Assembly (NCBI GenBank): GCA_017545485.1 | Contig: JAFWMY010000001.1 | Span: forward strand, 1-48,981 | Origin: Candidatus Saccharimonadota bacterium | Lineage (GTDB): Bacteria; Patescibacteriota; Saccharimonadia; Saccharimonadales; Saccharimonadaceae | Reading direction: 5' to 3' | Length of the DNA: 48,981 nucleotides | In this document: in pieces, positions 21,445-30,064 of the stretch | Layout: each line of letters starts with the position of its first letter | Numbering within the stretch: position 1 is the stretch's first letter | Translations under genes and position numbers: made by a program | The notes under the pieces: generated by a model | Seen by the model: only the letters and a program-made list of their open reading frames with translations | What the model was told of the DNA's origin: nothing | The model's database searches: none

Positions 21445-21693
21445 ATGAAAAACTTTAACAAAAATAATAACGAACAGGTTGAAGTTATGGCCTTGTTTGG
21501 TTACGAGATGACACCTTGTCAGCCTCTTACTTTTAGGCGACACGGCGAGTCCGAAACTGAGGTTACAGAACTTCTTCGTACCACAATTAAATTTGCGGGC
21601 GGAGTGGCTCTCCATATCTTTGATGTGCTCGTTGGCCGGGAACAAATGACACTTGAGTTTAACTCACGTGATCTCTCTTGGCACATTATTTAA
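21445..21693 (+). CDS. Hypothetical protein, 82 aa, behind structured leader
   Basis: SD AAAGGAG 7 nt before the ATG. Small soluble protein, N-terminus Asn-rich (MKNFNKNNNEQVEVMALFGY), then FRRHGESETEVTELLRTTIK and VALHIFDVLVGREQMTLEF. No known motif. Followed directly by a terminator, so the leader and this gene form one transcription unit. Confidence 0.6.
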   Translation: MKNFNKNNNEQVEVMALFGYEMTPCQPLTFRRHGESETEVTELLRTTIKFAGGVALHIFDVLVGREQMTLEFNSRDLSWHII

Positions 21694-21699
21694 AGAATG

Positions 21700-21719
21700 G
21701 CCCCTGTAAAGGGGCTTTT
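21700..21719 (+). terminator. Terminator of the 82-aa gene
   Basis: GCCCC-TGTAAA-GGGGC followed by TTTTC. Confidence 0.8.
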
Positions 21720-21740
21720 CTTTACTATTTGAGATTTATA

Positions 21741-21749
21741 TGTTATAAT
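21741..21749 (+). promoter_or_regulatory. Extended -10 promoter of the 158-aa gene
   Basis: TGTTATAAT (TATAAT 21744-21749). The leader to 21818 contains AGGG/CCCT pairing (about 21760-21780) and the SD AAGGGGG. Confidence 0.65.
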
Positions 21750-21818
21750 AACGCGCATAGGGAAGAAACTAAGTCCCCTAAGATCTTTAAAATATAGCTG
21801 TAAAAGGGGGTATGAAAA

Positions 21819-22295
21819 ATGTTTAAAACAGCTACATATCAAGGAAAGAGTGTAATCCTCACTAAAATGGCCCAATTCAAAATTAGCCAGGATACATTGG
21901 ACATAGTCCAAGTGATTGGTCCTAGCAAATTTATTAAATTGGCTAAAGCTAATAAACTCATTGACACAGTTTTGGCAGAATATGCAGATTGGTTTATCAC
22001 TTGTCCAGATACCGTGAAAGATATTCTTTGCAATATGTTTAACAGGCAATCTTATGAAGTAAATGATGAGATGTGGCTTGTTGCAGTTTGCATGCATATC
22101 GCGGTCTCGGATTTTGAGATGATGATTAATACTGCTCCTGAATGGTATAATTATGCTCCAAAAAATTTCAAATATATCATTGAGAAAGCTCTTGATGATG
22201 GAGATGTTTTGGATTATAATCCATCAGTTGCAGAAGCTGTAACTAATTATTTAAATGAGGCAATTGATGTAGCGAAATATGCTGCATTGCTTTGA
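21819..22295 (+). CDS. Hypothetical protein, 158 aa, helical
   Basis: AAGGGGG about 9 nt before the ATG. Soluble, predominantly helical, with repeated patterns such as FIKLAKANKLIDTVLAEYAD and NFKYIIEKALDDGDVLDYNP. No signal peptide or catalytic motif visible; no family recognised. It stands alone between two terminators. Confidence 0.65.
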   Translation: MFKTATYQGKSVILTKMAQFKISQDTLDIVQVIGPSKFIKLAKANKLIDTVLAEYADWFITCPDTVKDILCNMFNRQSYEVNDEMWLVAVCMHIAVSDFEMMINTAPEWYNYAPKNFKYIIEKALDDGDVLDYNPSVAEAVTNYLNEAIDVAKYAALL

Positions 22296-22309
22296 CACCC
22301 TTTCTTGCC

Positions 22310-22338
22310 AAATCCCCCGCTTATGGCGGGGGATTTTT
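22310..22338 (+). terminator. Terminator upstream of prfB
   Basis: AATCCCCCGC (22311-22320) / GCGGGGGATT (22326-22335), 5-nt loop, then T-run. Confidence 0.9.
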
Positions 22339-22340
22339 CA

Positions 22341-22349
22341 TGGTATAAT
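22341..22349 (+). promoter_or_regulatory. Extended -10 promoter of prfB
   Basis: TGGTATAAT (TATAAT 22344-22349) ends 6 nt before the ATG at 22356. It starts just after the preceding terminator, leaving no space for an SD. Confidence 0.8.
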
Positions 22350-22355
22350 TGTGGC

Positions 22356-23432
22356 ATGCAAGATTTAGCAAAGAGACTGGAAACACTAAATGAGGATTTT
22401 TTGAAGGTTTATGAAAAATTGGCAATTGGTAGTAAATTACAAGAGATAGAAAAATTAGAAAAAGAGGTGGCGGAGCCGGAAATTTGGCGTGATGTAAAAA
22501 AAGCTACCGAGAAAAATCAGGAATTAGCTAAATTACAAGATGAAACGGAGCCGTGGGAACTCTTAAAGACACAAATTGGGGATTTGTCTGAACTATTAAA
22601 AATCTCTGACGAGACGATGAAAGATGAATTTGGCGAACAGATTACAGCTATGGAACAAGAATTAGCGACGCTGAAAAAAGCTTTGAAATTCCAGGGGCCA
22701 TATGACAATAAGGATGCGATTGTTAGAATTACCTCTGGAGCAGGTGGCACAGAGGCAATGGACTGGGCAGGAATGTTGGAAAGAATGTATTTAAGATTTT
22801 TTGAGAAAAAAGGTTGGAAGGTGGTATGTCTAGAGAGGGTAGCAGGTGAAGAAGCAGGGATCAAGACCGTTGTTTATGAAATAACAGGTACAAACGCTTA
22901 CGGTTGGCTGAAATCTGAACACGGAGTGCATAGGCTTGTGCGTTTGTCGCCATTTAATGCCAATAACCTGAGGCAGACGTCGTTTGCGCTAGTGGAAATT
23001 TTGCCGGTAATTAAGGCTGATACAGAGGTGATGATAGATGAAAAGGATTTACGGATAGATGTATATCATAGTGGTGGGCACGGCGGTCAATCTGTAAATA
23101 CGACAAATTCGGCGGTGCGCATTACACACCTTCCGACAAATACGGTTGTAGCTATTCAAAATGAACGGTCGCAGCTGCAAAATAAGGAAAAAGCGATGGA
23201 GATTCTAAGAGGTAAATTGGTACAAATGCAGCTGGAGCAACATGCTGCCACAATTGGGGAACTAAGAGCTGGCGAATCAGCTGGGTGGGGACAACAGATA
23301 CGCAATTACGTGTTACAACCCTATAAACTAGTTAAAGACACACGTACAGGGTATGAAGAAACGGATCCAGAGGCGGTATTGGACGGCAAAATCGGTGATT
23401 TTATAGATGCCTATTTAGAAAATATGGTTTAA
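22356..23432 (+). CDS. prfB: Peptide chain release factor 2
   Basis: 358 aa from ATG 22356, after a TATAAT box; an upstream reading from 22305 would include the promoter and terminator. Recognises UGA/UAA and hydrolyses peptidyl-tRNA. Stop-codon recognition tripeptide SPF at 198-200 (RLSPFNANN) identifies RF2 rather than RF1; catalytic GGQ at 243-245 (HSGGHGGQSVNTT). The usual programmed +1 frameshift of prfB is absent: the frame is continuous from the start. Presence of RF2 supports TGA as stop in this organism. Confidence 0.96.
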   Translation: MQDLAKRLETLNEDFLKVYEKLAIGSKLQEIEKLEKEVAEPEIWRDVKKATEKNQELAKLQDETEPWELLKTQIGDLSELLKISDETMKDEFGEQITAMEQELATLKKALKFQGPYDNKDAIVRITSGAGGTEAMDWAGMLERMYLRFFEKKGWKVVCLERVAGEEAGIKTVVYEITGTNAYGWLKSEHGVHRLVRLSPFNANNLRQTSFALVEILPVIKADTEVMIDEKDLRIDVYHSGGHGGQSVNTTNSAVRITHLPTNTVVAIQNERSQLQNKEKAMEILRGKLVQMQLEQHAATIGELRAGESAGWGQQIRNYVLQPYKLVKDTRTGYEETDPEAVLDGKIGDFIDAYLENMV

Positions 23433-23483
23433 GACTGTATAAATTAATATAAAAAATTTTTGTACAAAAAAGTAAAATAGGGG

Positions 23484-23512
23484 TTGGCAAGAGAAAAAAT
23501 CTGTGCTATAAT
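23484..23512 (+). promoter_or_regulatory. Promoter of the S10-type ribosomal protein operon
   Basis: TTGGCA (23484-23489), 17-nt spacer, TATAAT (23507-23512) preceded by TGC. Predicted start near 23519, giving a leader of about 230 nt. Confidence 0.8.
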
Positions 23513-23518
23513 GTACGA

Positions 23519-23750
23519 GTTACCTAGACATAAGGTGAGGTCCGTGTAAACTCACGAGCGGAAACCGACCTAAAAGTCTAGTTTTAATAGTGCAATTTTG
23601 CCGGAGGAGAAGGTGAGGTTGTAAAACAGAGCGATTTTACTTGGTGTACAGAAGTAAAATACTCAAAAAACCTGCTATAGGCGGGAAATAGTAGTTTTGC
23701 CTGTTGTACAGAGGCAAAACTAAGAAATAATATTAAACGAAAGGAATAGG
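23519..23750 (+). promoter_or_regulatory. Structured leader of the ribosomal operon with twin TGTACA-loop hairpins
   Basis: First domain: CTAGAC/GTCTAG (23524-23529 with 23576-23581) enclosing GTGAG/CTCAC (23535-23539 with 23551-23555) and CGG-AAA-CCG (23559-23567). Second domain: hairpin A, ATTTTACTT/AAGTAAAAT (23634-23642 with 23652-23660, loop GGTGTACAG), and hairpin B, AGTTTTGCCT/AGGCAAAACT (23693-23702 with 23712-23721, loop GTTGTACAG). The stems differ but the loops share TGTACAG, whose TGTACA is self-complementary. Probably an autoregulatory site for a ribosomal protein (L4 does this in E. coli S10). Confidence 0.7.
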
Positions 23751-24371
23751 ATGCAAGTCATTCTCGGCACCAAAATTGGTATGACCCAGATTATCGGTGA
23801 AGATGGTGTAGTTACGCCTGTGACTATCCTCCAAGCCGGTCCGTGCACAGTGACTCAGATAAAGACCACCGAAACTGATGGTTATAATGCTGTGCAAGTG
23901 GGCTACGGTCAGGGTAAGAATCTGAGCAAGTCGGTTTCCGGCCACGTCAAAAAGGCTGGTGAAAATGTAAGTCCTAAGGTTCTCCAGGAATTTCGTGTGA
24001 GTGAAATCCCTGAAGGAATGAAACTTGGCGACAGTTTAACAGTTGAAAGTTTCAAATTAGGAGATAAGGTGGCTGTAACTGGTACCTCAAAAGGTAAAGG
24101 ATACGCCGGTACAGTAAAACGCCATAACTTTAATGAATCACGCAATACGCATGGTTTCAAGGGAAACATCCGTAGAGTTGGTTCAATTGGTTCTATGTAT
24201 CCACAAAAAGTATTTAAGGGCAAAAAGATGCCTGGTCGTATGGGTCACGACAGAGTAACTGTCAAGAATCTAGTAGTGGCTTATATTGACGTAGAGAATA
24301 ACGTGATTGGACTAAAAGGCGCTGTGCCTGGTCCACGTAAAGGTATCGTAAGCGTGGAGGGAAAGGAGTAA
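23751..24371 (+). CDS. rplC: 50S ribosomal protein L3
   Basis: 206 aa. L3, an early assembly protein near the peptidyl-transferase centre. Starts QVILGTKIGMTQI, with FKLGDKVAVTGTSKGKGYAG and the conserved GSIGSMYPQKVFKGKKMPGRMG loop area near residues 143-165. SD AAAGGAA before the ATG. First gene of the operon; rpsJ (S10) is not upstream, where a leader and prfB are found instead. Confidence 0.97.
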   Translation: MQVILGTKIGMTQIIGEDGVVTPVTILQAGPCTVTQIKTTETDGYNAVQVGYGQGKNLSKSVSGHVKKAGENVSPKVLQEFRVSEIPEGMKLGDSLTVESFKLGDKVAVTGTSKGKGYAGTVKRHNFNESRNTHGFKGNIRRVGSIGSMYPQKVFKGKKMPGRMGHDRVTVKNLVVAYIDVENNVIGLKGAVPGPRKGIVSVEGKE

Positions 24372-24372
24372 T

Positions 24373-24972
24373 ATGGCTACTTTGAATAAAGATGTTTTCG
24401 GCTTAACTGTAGAAAACCATGAACTCGTGAAACTTGCTTATGATGCATATCTTGCTAATGCTCGTTCTTCACACGCAAAAACTTTAAAGCGCGGTGAGGT
24501 ACGTGGTGGCGGTAAGAAACCATGGAGACAAAAAGGTACTGGTAGAGCACGTTTTGGTTCTACTCGCAACCCGATTTGGCGTCATGGTGGTGTAGCATTT
24601 GGCCGCACCGGTAATGAGAACTTTACTAAAAAGTTATCTCGTAGCTCTAAATTATTGGCAGTACGTCAAGCGTTGTCTCTAAAAAATGCAAACAAAGCTG
24701 TTTTGACTTTTGCTGATACAGTAAAATTTGACGGCAAGACAAAATCTGCAGTAAAAGCTTTAACTGAGCTAAAGGTTGCAGACAAAAATGTTTTGGCTGT
24801 AGTAGCAGAAAAAACGCCTGAAGTTTTGAGAGCATTTAATAATTTACCAAACGTGAAATTAGTACGTGCAACATATTTGAACGTGTACGATATCATGAAT
24901 GCAGATGCAGTAGTTTTCTCTGAATCAGCACTTAAAGCAACCGAAAAATGGTTGATGGGAGAGGAGAAGTAA
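24373..24972 (+). CDS. rplD: 50S ribosomal protein L4
   Basis: 199 aa. Lines the exit tunnel; in E. coli it also represses its own operon. Seen: KRGEVRGGGKKPWRQKGTGR (about 37-56), ARFGSTRNPIWRHGGVAFG, then the C-terminal NVYDIMNADAVVFSESAL. Begins 1 nt after the rplC stop. A candidate ligand of the operon leader. Confidence 0.96.
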   Translation: MATLNKDVFGLTVENHELVKLAYDAYLANARSSHAKTLKRGEVRGGGKKPWRQKGTGRARFGSTRNPIWRHGGVAFGRTGNENFTKKLSRSSKLLAVRQALSLKNANKAVLTFADTVKFDGKTKSAVKALTELKVADKNVLAVVAEKTPEVLRAFNNLPNVKLVRATYLNVYDIMNADAVVFSESALKATEKWLMGEEK

Positions 24973-24973
24973 A

Positions 24974-25375
24974 ATGGCAAAGAATGATAATACCAATATT
25001 CAGCTTCACCTCATTGAGCCACGTGCAACTGAGAAAAGCTATTTAGAACAGACCAATCGGATTTATGTTTTCCCTGTGAAAAAATCACAAGGCAAGCAAG
25101 AAATCGCTAAGATGGTTGAAAAAGAATTTAATGTAACTGTAACTGATGTTCGTACATTGATTCGTAATGGTAAGAAAACCAAATTTAGTAAAGGTAAACA
25201 CGCTTATCCTGGCATCACGCATCGCCAAGACAAGAAGTTTGCCTATGTAAGATTAAAAGAGGGCGATTCTATCAAGGTATTTGATGAGCCCGAAAGTGAA
25301 ACCAGCGCAAAGGAAGCCTCAAAAGCCCCAAAAGCTAAAAAGGCTGACAAGAATGCAGGGAAGGAGAATAAATAA
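24974..25375 (+). CDS. rplW: 50S ribosomal protein L23
   Basis: 133 aa, about 30 longer than usual. L23 docks trigger factor and SRP at the tunnel exit. EPRATEKSYLEQTNRIYVFPV, FNVTVTDVRTLIRNGKKTKF. The final ~30 aa are a low-complexity Lys/Ala tail (KEASKAPKAKKADKNAGKEN) not found in standard L23. Overlaps the rplB ATG by 1 nt. Confidence 0.95.
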   Translation: MAKNDNTNIQLHLIEPRATEKSYLEQTNRIYVFPVKKSQGKQEIAKMVEKEFNVTVTDVRTLIRNGKKTKFSKGKHAYPGITHRQDKKFAYVRLKEGDSIKVFDEPESETSAKEASKAPKAKKADKNAGKENK

Positions 25376-26211
25376 TGGCAATTAAGGCTTACCGCCCAGT
25401 AACTCCGGCGCAGAGGCAGAAGACGACACAGGATTTTGATCAGATTACGACAAAAAAACCTTTGAAGTCGCTCACTCGCGCTAAGAAGCAACAGGCGGGT
25501 AAAAACAACCAAGGTCGCATTACCGTGCGACACCGTGGTGGCGGAGTTAAGCGTCACTATCGTATAGTAACTTATAAGTTACCAGAGAATTTGACTTTTA
25601 CTGTGGAAGAGATTGAATATGATCCAAATCGTTCAGCTCGGATTGCACGCGTAAAAGACGAAAACGGTACATATTATTATGTGCTTGCTGACACCAAGAT
25701 GACTAAAGGCACAATCTTTAAGACTGGTAAGGATATTGAAGTTGACGATTCTTCAAGGATGCCACTTGAGAATATCCCAGTCGGTACGTTTGTGTATGCT
25801 GTAGAGTTAACTCCTGGTCGTGGTGCTCAAATGGTACGTGCGGCAGGTGCTTCCGCTCAATTAATGGCAAAAGAAGATGGCTATGCCACGCTTAAGATGC
25901 CTTCCGGTGAAGTTCGTAAAGTTTTAAGCGCTTGTGAAGCATCTATCGGTACAGTTTCTAATGTGCAACATCAGAATATTAAGATTGGCGCTGCTGGTCG
26001 GAAGCGCCGTAAGGGTATTCGCCCAACCGTACGTGGCGTAGTAATGAATGCTACAGACCATCCACACGGTGGTGGTGATGGTGGCCGTCATGGTTCTGGT
26101 AAAGCGCCACGTACTCCATGGGGTCAATTGACACTTGGCTACCGTACCCGTCACAATAAGAAGACTAATAAAATGATCGTGCGCAGTCGCCACGAAGGAA
26201 AGAGGAAATAA
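25375..26211 (+). CDS. rplB: 50S ribosomal protein L2
   Basis: 278 aa, normal length. L2 is needed for subunit joining and peptidyl transfer. [49 protein letters not shown] and the C-terminal [20 protein letters not shown] that carries the conserved His near the active centre. Shares its last base with the rpsS start. Confidence 0.98.
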   Translation: MAIKAYRPVTPAQRQKTTQDFDQITTKKPLKSLTRAKKQQAGKNNQGRITVRHRGGGVKRHYRIVTYKLPENLTFTVEEIEYDPNRSARIARVKDENGTYYYVLADTKMTKGTIFKTGKDIEVDDSSRMPLENIPVGTFVYAVELTPGRGAQMVRAAGASAQLMAKEDGYATLKMPSGEVRKVLSACEASIGTVSNVQHQNIKIGAAGRKRRKGIRPTVRGVVMNATDHPHGGGDGGRHGSGKAPRTPWGQLTLGYRTRHNKKTNKMIVRSRHEGKRK

Positions 26212-26504
26212 TGTCTAGGAGTCTAAAGAAAGGTCCATTTGTGGACTTTAAACTAGCAAAAAAGATTGCCGCACTTTCTTCTGAGGACCGCACCGTAATA
26301 AAGACTTGGGCAAGACAATCTACAATTTCACCAGAAATGGTAGGTCGGACAATTGCTGTTCATAATGGCAAAGTACATGTCCCGGTGTTTATTTCGGAAA
26401 ATATGGTAGGTCACAAACTTGGTGAATTTGCGCCAACTCGTAAATTTAAACGCCATGGTGGTAAGAAAGCAGCTGAAGCTGCGGCGGCGAAAGGAAAGGC
26501 ATAG
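26211..26504 (+). CDS. rpsS: 30S ribosomal protein S19
   Basis: 97 aa. S19 binds the 16S head with S13. [18 protein letters not shown], then [20 protein letters not shown] and [20 protein letters not shown] short Ala/Lys tail ([13 protein letters not shown]). Confidence 0.97.
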   Translation: MSRSLKKGPFVDFKLAKKIAALSSEDRTVIKTWARQSTISPEMVGRTIAVHNGKVHVPVFISENMVGHKLGEFAPTRKFKRHGGKKAAEAAAAKGKA

Positions 26505-26506
26505 TT

Positions 26507-26977
26507 ATGGCGGAAACATATTTTGCACATGCATATGCTAAAGGGGTTGATTCACAACCTCGTAAAACCAATATCGTTGCTGCATTAGTACGTGATCGTT
26601 ATGTAGCAGATGCAGTAGTAATTTTGGAACATACTCCACGTCGTGCTGCTCGGGCAGTACTTAAAGCCGTGGAATCAGCAAATGCAAATTTGCTTAACAA
26701 TTCTAAGGTTTCCATTGATCCAAAAACCATCAGAATTGCTAGAATTTTTGTAACTACTGGAACAAGAATGCGTCGGTACAAGCCAGCGTCGCGTGGTCGT
26801 GCGCTTCCTTATGAGATAATTTCGTCCAACATTTTTGTTGAGGTCGCAGGCGAAGAAAAAGTTAAGAAAGCAGCTTCTGGGGAAAAGAAAACCGCTGATA
26901 AAAGCGCGGTTAAAAGTTCCGAAAAAACAGAGGTAAAAGCCTCTTTAAAGACAGAAGCGAAAAAGGAGAAAAAGTAA
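26507..26977 (+). CDS. rplV: 50S ribosomal protein L22 with Lys-rich tail
   Basis: 156 aa, against about 110 for typical L22. Residues 1-115 are the L22 fold with its tunnel-lining beta-hairpin (RIFVTTGTRMRRYKPASRGR, about 84-103). Residues about 118-156 are a Lys/Ser/Glu low-complexity extension (KKAASGEKKTADKSAVKS) of unknown role. N-terminal FAHAYAKGVDSQPRKTNIVA is typical. Confidence 0.95.
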   Translation: MAETYFAHAYAKGVDSQPRKTNIVAALVRDRYVADAVVILEHTPRRAARAVLKAVESANANLLNNSKVSIDPKTIRIARIFVTTGTRMRRYKPASRGRALPYEIISSNIFVEVAGEEKVKKAASGEKKTADKSAVKSSEKTEVKASLKTEAKKEKK

Positions 26978-26978
26978 T

Positions 26979-27605
26979 ATGGGTCAGAAGGTTAATCCCA
27001 TCTCTTACCGTCTCCAGGTCAGCAAAGACTGGTCTTCTAAGTGGTTTACTAAGAAGAGCGATTTCCGTTACTGGCTAGTGGAAGACGTCAAGATTCGCAA
27101 ATTTATTGAGGATAGATTCAAAGCTCGTCCTACAATTGCGCGAATTAACATTGAACGCTCCGCAAATCTTACTACTATTACAATTTTGACAGCTAAGGCT
27201 GGTACAGTAATTGGTAAGCAAGGTGCGGGTATCAATGAGCTCAAGAAGGGACTTGAGAAGATAATCGCGGGTCCAATTCGGATCAACGTAGAAGAAGTTA
27301 AAAAACCAGAACTTAACGCTAAGCTCGTGGCCGAAAACATCGGTTTCCAACTTGGAAAGCGTATGAATTTCCGCCGTGCTGTTAAAATGGCTCTTCAATC
27401 TACTATGAATGCGGGCGCCAAAGGCGTACGTATTGAGGTAGCTGGCCGTTTGAACGGTGCTGAAATGAGCCGCCGTGAGAAATTTATTGAGGGGTCAGTG
27501 CCTCTACATACTCTCAGGGCTGATATTGACTTTTATTGTCATCACGCACCAACTATTGCCGGTATCGTAGGAGTTAAGGTTTGGATTTATAAGGGGGAAA
27601 AGTAA
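26979..27605 (+). CDS. rpsC: 30S ribosomal protein S3
   Basis: 208 aa. S3 forms part of the mRNA entry channel and helicase. MGQKVNPISYRLQVSKDWSS, KH-domain GxxG-type loop VIGKQGAGINELKKGLEK (about 75-92), C-terminal GRLNGAEMSRREKFIEGSVP and TIAGIVGVKVWIYKGE. Normal length. Confidence 0.98.
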   Translation: MGQKVNPISYRLQVSKDWSSKWFTKKSDFRYWLVEDVKIRKFIEDRFKARPTIARINIERSANLTTITILTAKAGTVIGKQGAGINELKKGLEKIIAGPIRINVEEVKKPELNAKLVAENIGFQLGKRMNFRRAVKMALQSTMNAGAKGVRIEVAGRLNGAEMSRREKFIEGSVPLHTLRADIDFYCHHAPTIAGIVGVKVWIYKGEK

Positions 27606-27606
27606 A

Positions 27607-28026
27607 ATGGCTATTTTGATACCAAAGAAGTTAGCTCACCGTAAGGTGCGCAAAGGCAAAAATGGCGGCGTTGCAACGCGCTGTAACACAGTGGCATTTG
27701 GTGATTTTGGTTTAATGTCTTTAGACAATGAGCGTATCACTTCTCGCCAAATTGAGGCAGCTCGTCAGGCAATTACCCGTTACATTAAGCGTGGCGGTAA
27801 AATCTGGATTAGGATTTTCCCACATACACCTGTAACTAAGAAACCATTAGATGTAAAAATGGGTTCTGGTAAGGGTGAACCACAATTTTATGTTGCTAAG
27901 GTGAAAGCTGGTACAGTGATGTTTGAAATTGCTGATGTGACTGAAGAGCAAGCTAAAGAAGCTTTGCGTCTCGCTTCACATAAGTTACCAGTGAAATGTA
28001 AAATAATAAAGAAAGAGGAGTTTTAA
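27607..28026 (+). CDS. rplP: 50S ribosomal protein L16
   Basis: 139 aa. L16 contacts the A-site t[62 protein letters not shown] and [15 protein letters not shown]. The gene normally found next, rpmC (L29), is missing: rpsQ starts 1 nt after this stop. Confidence 0.97.
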   Translation: MAILIPKKLAHRKVRKGKNGGVATRCNTVAFGDFGLMSLDNERITSRQIEAARQAITRYIKRGGKIWIRIFPHTPVTKKPLDVKMGSGKGEPQFYVAKVKAGTVMFEIADVTEEQAKEALRLASHKLPVKCKIIKKEEF

Positions 28027-28027
28027 G

Positions 28028-28420
28028 ATGGCACACACTTTGACTGGGGTTGTAACTTCCGATAAGCGCGATAAGACCATTACCGTCTCCATCGTTTCTC
28101 GGGAAACCCACCCACTTTATCGTAAACAGTATTCAAAAACTCGTAAGTATACTGCTCACGATGAGAAAAATGAAGCTCATAAAGGTGATCGTGTAGAAAT
28201 TGCGATGACTCGCCCAATTTCTAAGACCAAAGCATATACTTTGGTAAAGATTTTGGAACGTTCACACGGTACTGTAGAGCTAAAATCTGACGTTAATGAG
28301 GTAGATTTACCAGAAAAAGTTGGCGCAGATGAAATTGCGAAAGCCAAAAAGGCTGAAGAAGCTGAAAAAGAGGCTACTAAGGCTAAAAAAGCTAAGGAAG
28401 CTGAAGGGGAGGAAGCATAA
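28028..28420 (+). CDS. rpsQ: 30S ribosomal protein S17 with Lys/Ala tail
   Basis: 130 aa versus about 85 usual. OB-fold S17: [37 protein letters not shown] and [20 protein letters not shown]. From about residue 97 a Lys/Ala/Glu tail ([20 protein letters not shown]). Its last base overlaps the rplN ATG. Confidence 0.95.
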   Translation: MAHTLTGVVTSDKRDKTITVSIVSRETHPLYRKQYSKTRKYTAHDEKNEAHKGDRVEIAMTRPISKTKAYTLVKILERSHGTVELKSDVNEVDLPEKVGADEIAKAKKAEEAEKEATKAKKAKEAEGEEA

Positions 28421-28788
28421 TGATACAGCAAGAGACTAGATTAAAAGTTGCCGATAACAGTGGCGCTAAAGAGCTTGGTGTAATTCGTGTTCTTGGTGGA
28501 ACAAGAGCTCGTTATGCACGAGTTGGTGATATTGTCACCTGTTCAGTAAAGGAAGCTTCCCCTACTGGTAACGTTAAGAAGAAAGCAGTTGTGCGCGCAG
28601 TAATTGTACGTACTACGGCTCCAATTCGTCGTCCAGATGGTTCTACCATCCGTTTTGATGAAAATGCAGCAGTGCTCGTAAATGAGGATAAGACTCCAAA
28701 AGGTACTCGTGTCTTTGGTCCTATCCCTCGTGAATTACGTGATGCTGGATTTACTAAGATTATAAGCTTAGCACCGGAGGTACTCTAA
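28420..28788 (+). CDS. rplN: 50S ribosomal protein L14
   Basis: 122 aa, normal length. L14 forms an intersubunit bridge and is the docking site of Rsf[60 protein letters not shown] and [20 protein letters not shown]. Confidence 0.98.
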   Translation: MIQQETRLKVADNSGAKELGVIRVLGGTRARYARVGDIVTCSVKEASPTGNVKKKAVVRAVIVRTTAPIRRPDGSTIRFDENAAVLVNEDKTPKGTRVFGPIPRELRDAGFTKIISLAPEVL

Positions 28789-28789
28789 A

Positions 28790-29146
28790 ATGGCAAAGAA
28801 CTTGAAGATTAATGACAAAGTTTTAGTAATTTCTGGTGTCCATAAAGGTAAAGAAGCTAAAATTGTAAAGATTGACCGTGTGAATGGTAAAGCTTGTCTT
28901 GAAGGGATTAAACTAGTTGAACGTCATATGAAAAAGACGCAATATAATCCTGCAGGTGGCAAGAAGACTATCCACGTTGGTATTGATTTGTCCAACTTGA
29001 AATTAGTAGAAGCTGCTAAATTCGTAAAACCTGCTACAAAGAAGGCTGAGAAATCTACTGATAAGAAAGCTGACAAAAAGGCCGATAAGAAGGCTGAAAA
29101 GGCTGACAAAAAAGCCGAGAAAAAAGCAAAGAAAGGAGCTAAATAA
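28790..29146 (+). CDS. rplX: 50S ribosomal protein L24 with Lys-rich repeats
   Basis: 118 aa. KOW motif region KINDKVLVISGVHKGKEAKI (5-24), RVNGKACLEGIKLVERHMKK. From about residue 84 a repetitive tail of KKAEK/DKKADKK units. L24 starts 50S assembly; the tail is an addition. One-base overlap with rplE. Confidence 0.95.
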   Translation: MAKNLKINDKVLVISGVHKGKEAKIVKIDRVNGKACLEGIKLVERHMKKTQYNPAGGKKTIHVGIDLSNLKLVEAAKFVKPATKKAEKSTDKKADKKADKKAEKADKKAEKKAKKGAK

Positions 29147-29778
29147 TGGCGGAAAAGAAAACGGCTGCTAATGCTGAAGCCACCAAGACTGTTAAAAAGA
29201 CAGTTAAGGCTGATGCAAAAGCACAACCACGCCTCAAGGCTCTATATAATAGCGAGCTAAAGGCGAAATTAATGAAAGAGCTTGGCCTTAAGAATATAAG
29301 CCAGGTTCCAGAACTCAAGAAAGTAGTGGTTTCTTGCGGTGTTGGTAAAAAGCGTGAAGACAAGCGTTTTACTGAAACTGTAGAACTTACTTTAGCTAAG
29401 ATTACTGGTCAGAAGGCAACTTCTCGTTTGGCTAAGAAATCAATTGCAACATTTAAGATTCGTAAAGGTATGGGTGCACCAGTTGGCTATCTCACGACTC
29501 TTCGTAACGATAAAATGTATGAATTCGTTGATCGTTTGATTAATGTTGCATTGCCACACGTACGCGATTTCCATGGCGTTTCACGTAAGGCATTTGATGC
29601 ACAAGGAAATTATAACTTAGGGCTACGCGAGCAAACTGTATTTCCTGAAATTACTTTTGAGGATGCTTCAGTTTTGCATGGCCTTGAAGTAACGTTTATT
29701 ATTAAGAATGGTTCAAAGGAAGGAAGTCTAAAATTGTTAGAGCTCTTCGGAATGCCGTTTGAAAAGGAGGCAAAGTAG
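29146..29778 (+). CDS. rplE: 50S ribosomal protein L5 with basic N-terminal extension
   Basis: 210 aa against about 180. The first ~28 residues are a Lys/Ala extension; L5 proper begins near [73 protein letters not shown] and FPEITFED are family landmarks. L5 belongs to the central protuberance and binds 5S rRNA. Confidence 0.96.
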   Translation: MAEKKTAANAEATKTVKKTVKADAKAQPRLKALYNSELKAKLMKELGLKNISQVPELKKVVVSCGVGKKREDKRFTETVELTLAKITGQKATSRLAKKSIATFKIRKGMGAPVGYLTTLRNDKMYEFVDRLINVALPHVRDFHGVSRKAFDAQGNYNLGLREQTVFPEITFEDASVLHGLEVTFIIKNGSKEGSLKLLELFGMPFEKEAK

Positions 29779-29779
29779 T

Positions 29780-30049
29780 ATGGCAAAAACATCTGCAGTC
29801 CACCGTGATATAAAACGGCGCAAAATGTACGAGAAATATAAAGACAAACGCGCAGCATTAAAGGCGGCAGGGGATTTGGAAGGTTTGCAAAAGTTGCCAC
29901 GCAACTCCTCACCGACAAGGCTTAAAAACCGCGACATGCTGGACGGTCGTCCACGTGGTTATATGCGTCGTTTTGGCTTATCACGTATTAATTTCCGGGA
30001 AAAAGCAAGTAAGGGTGAAATTCCTGGTGTAACTAAGAGTAGCTGGTAG
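29780..30049 (+). CDS. rpsN: 30S ribosomal protein S14 (zinc-free type)
   Basis: 89 aa from ATG 29780, 1 nt after the rplE stop, with GGAGG 10 nt upstream inside rplE; an in-frame upstream reading from 29759 is unlikely. [54 protein letters not shown] and PGVTKSSW at the end. Lacks the CxxC...CxxC zinc motif of the short S14. Confidence 0.97.
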   Translation: MAKTSAVHRDIKRRKMYEKYKDKRAALKAAGDLEGLQKLPRNSSPTRLKNRDMLDGRPRGYMRRFGLSRINFREKASKGEIPGVTKSSW

Positions 30050-30064
30050 GAGAAAGGAGAGAAT

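Noticed and set aside
22305-22355. Upstream start for prfB
   Set aside because: It would translate through a terminator and the promoter; RF2 begins at 22356.
22356-23432. RF1 (prfA)
   Set aside because: The stop-recognition tripeptide is SPF, as in RF2, not PxT.
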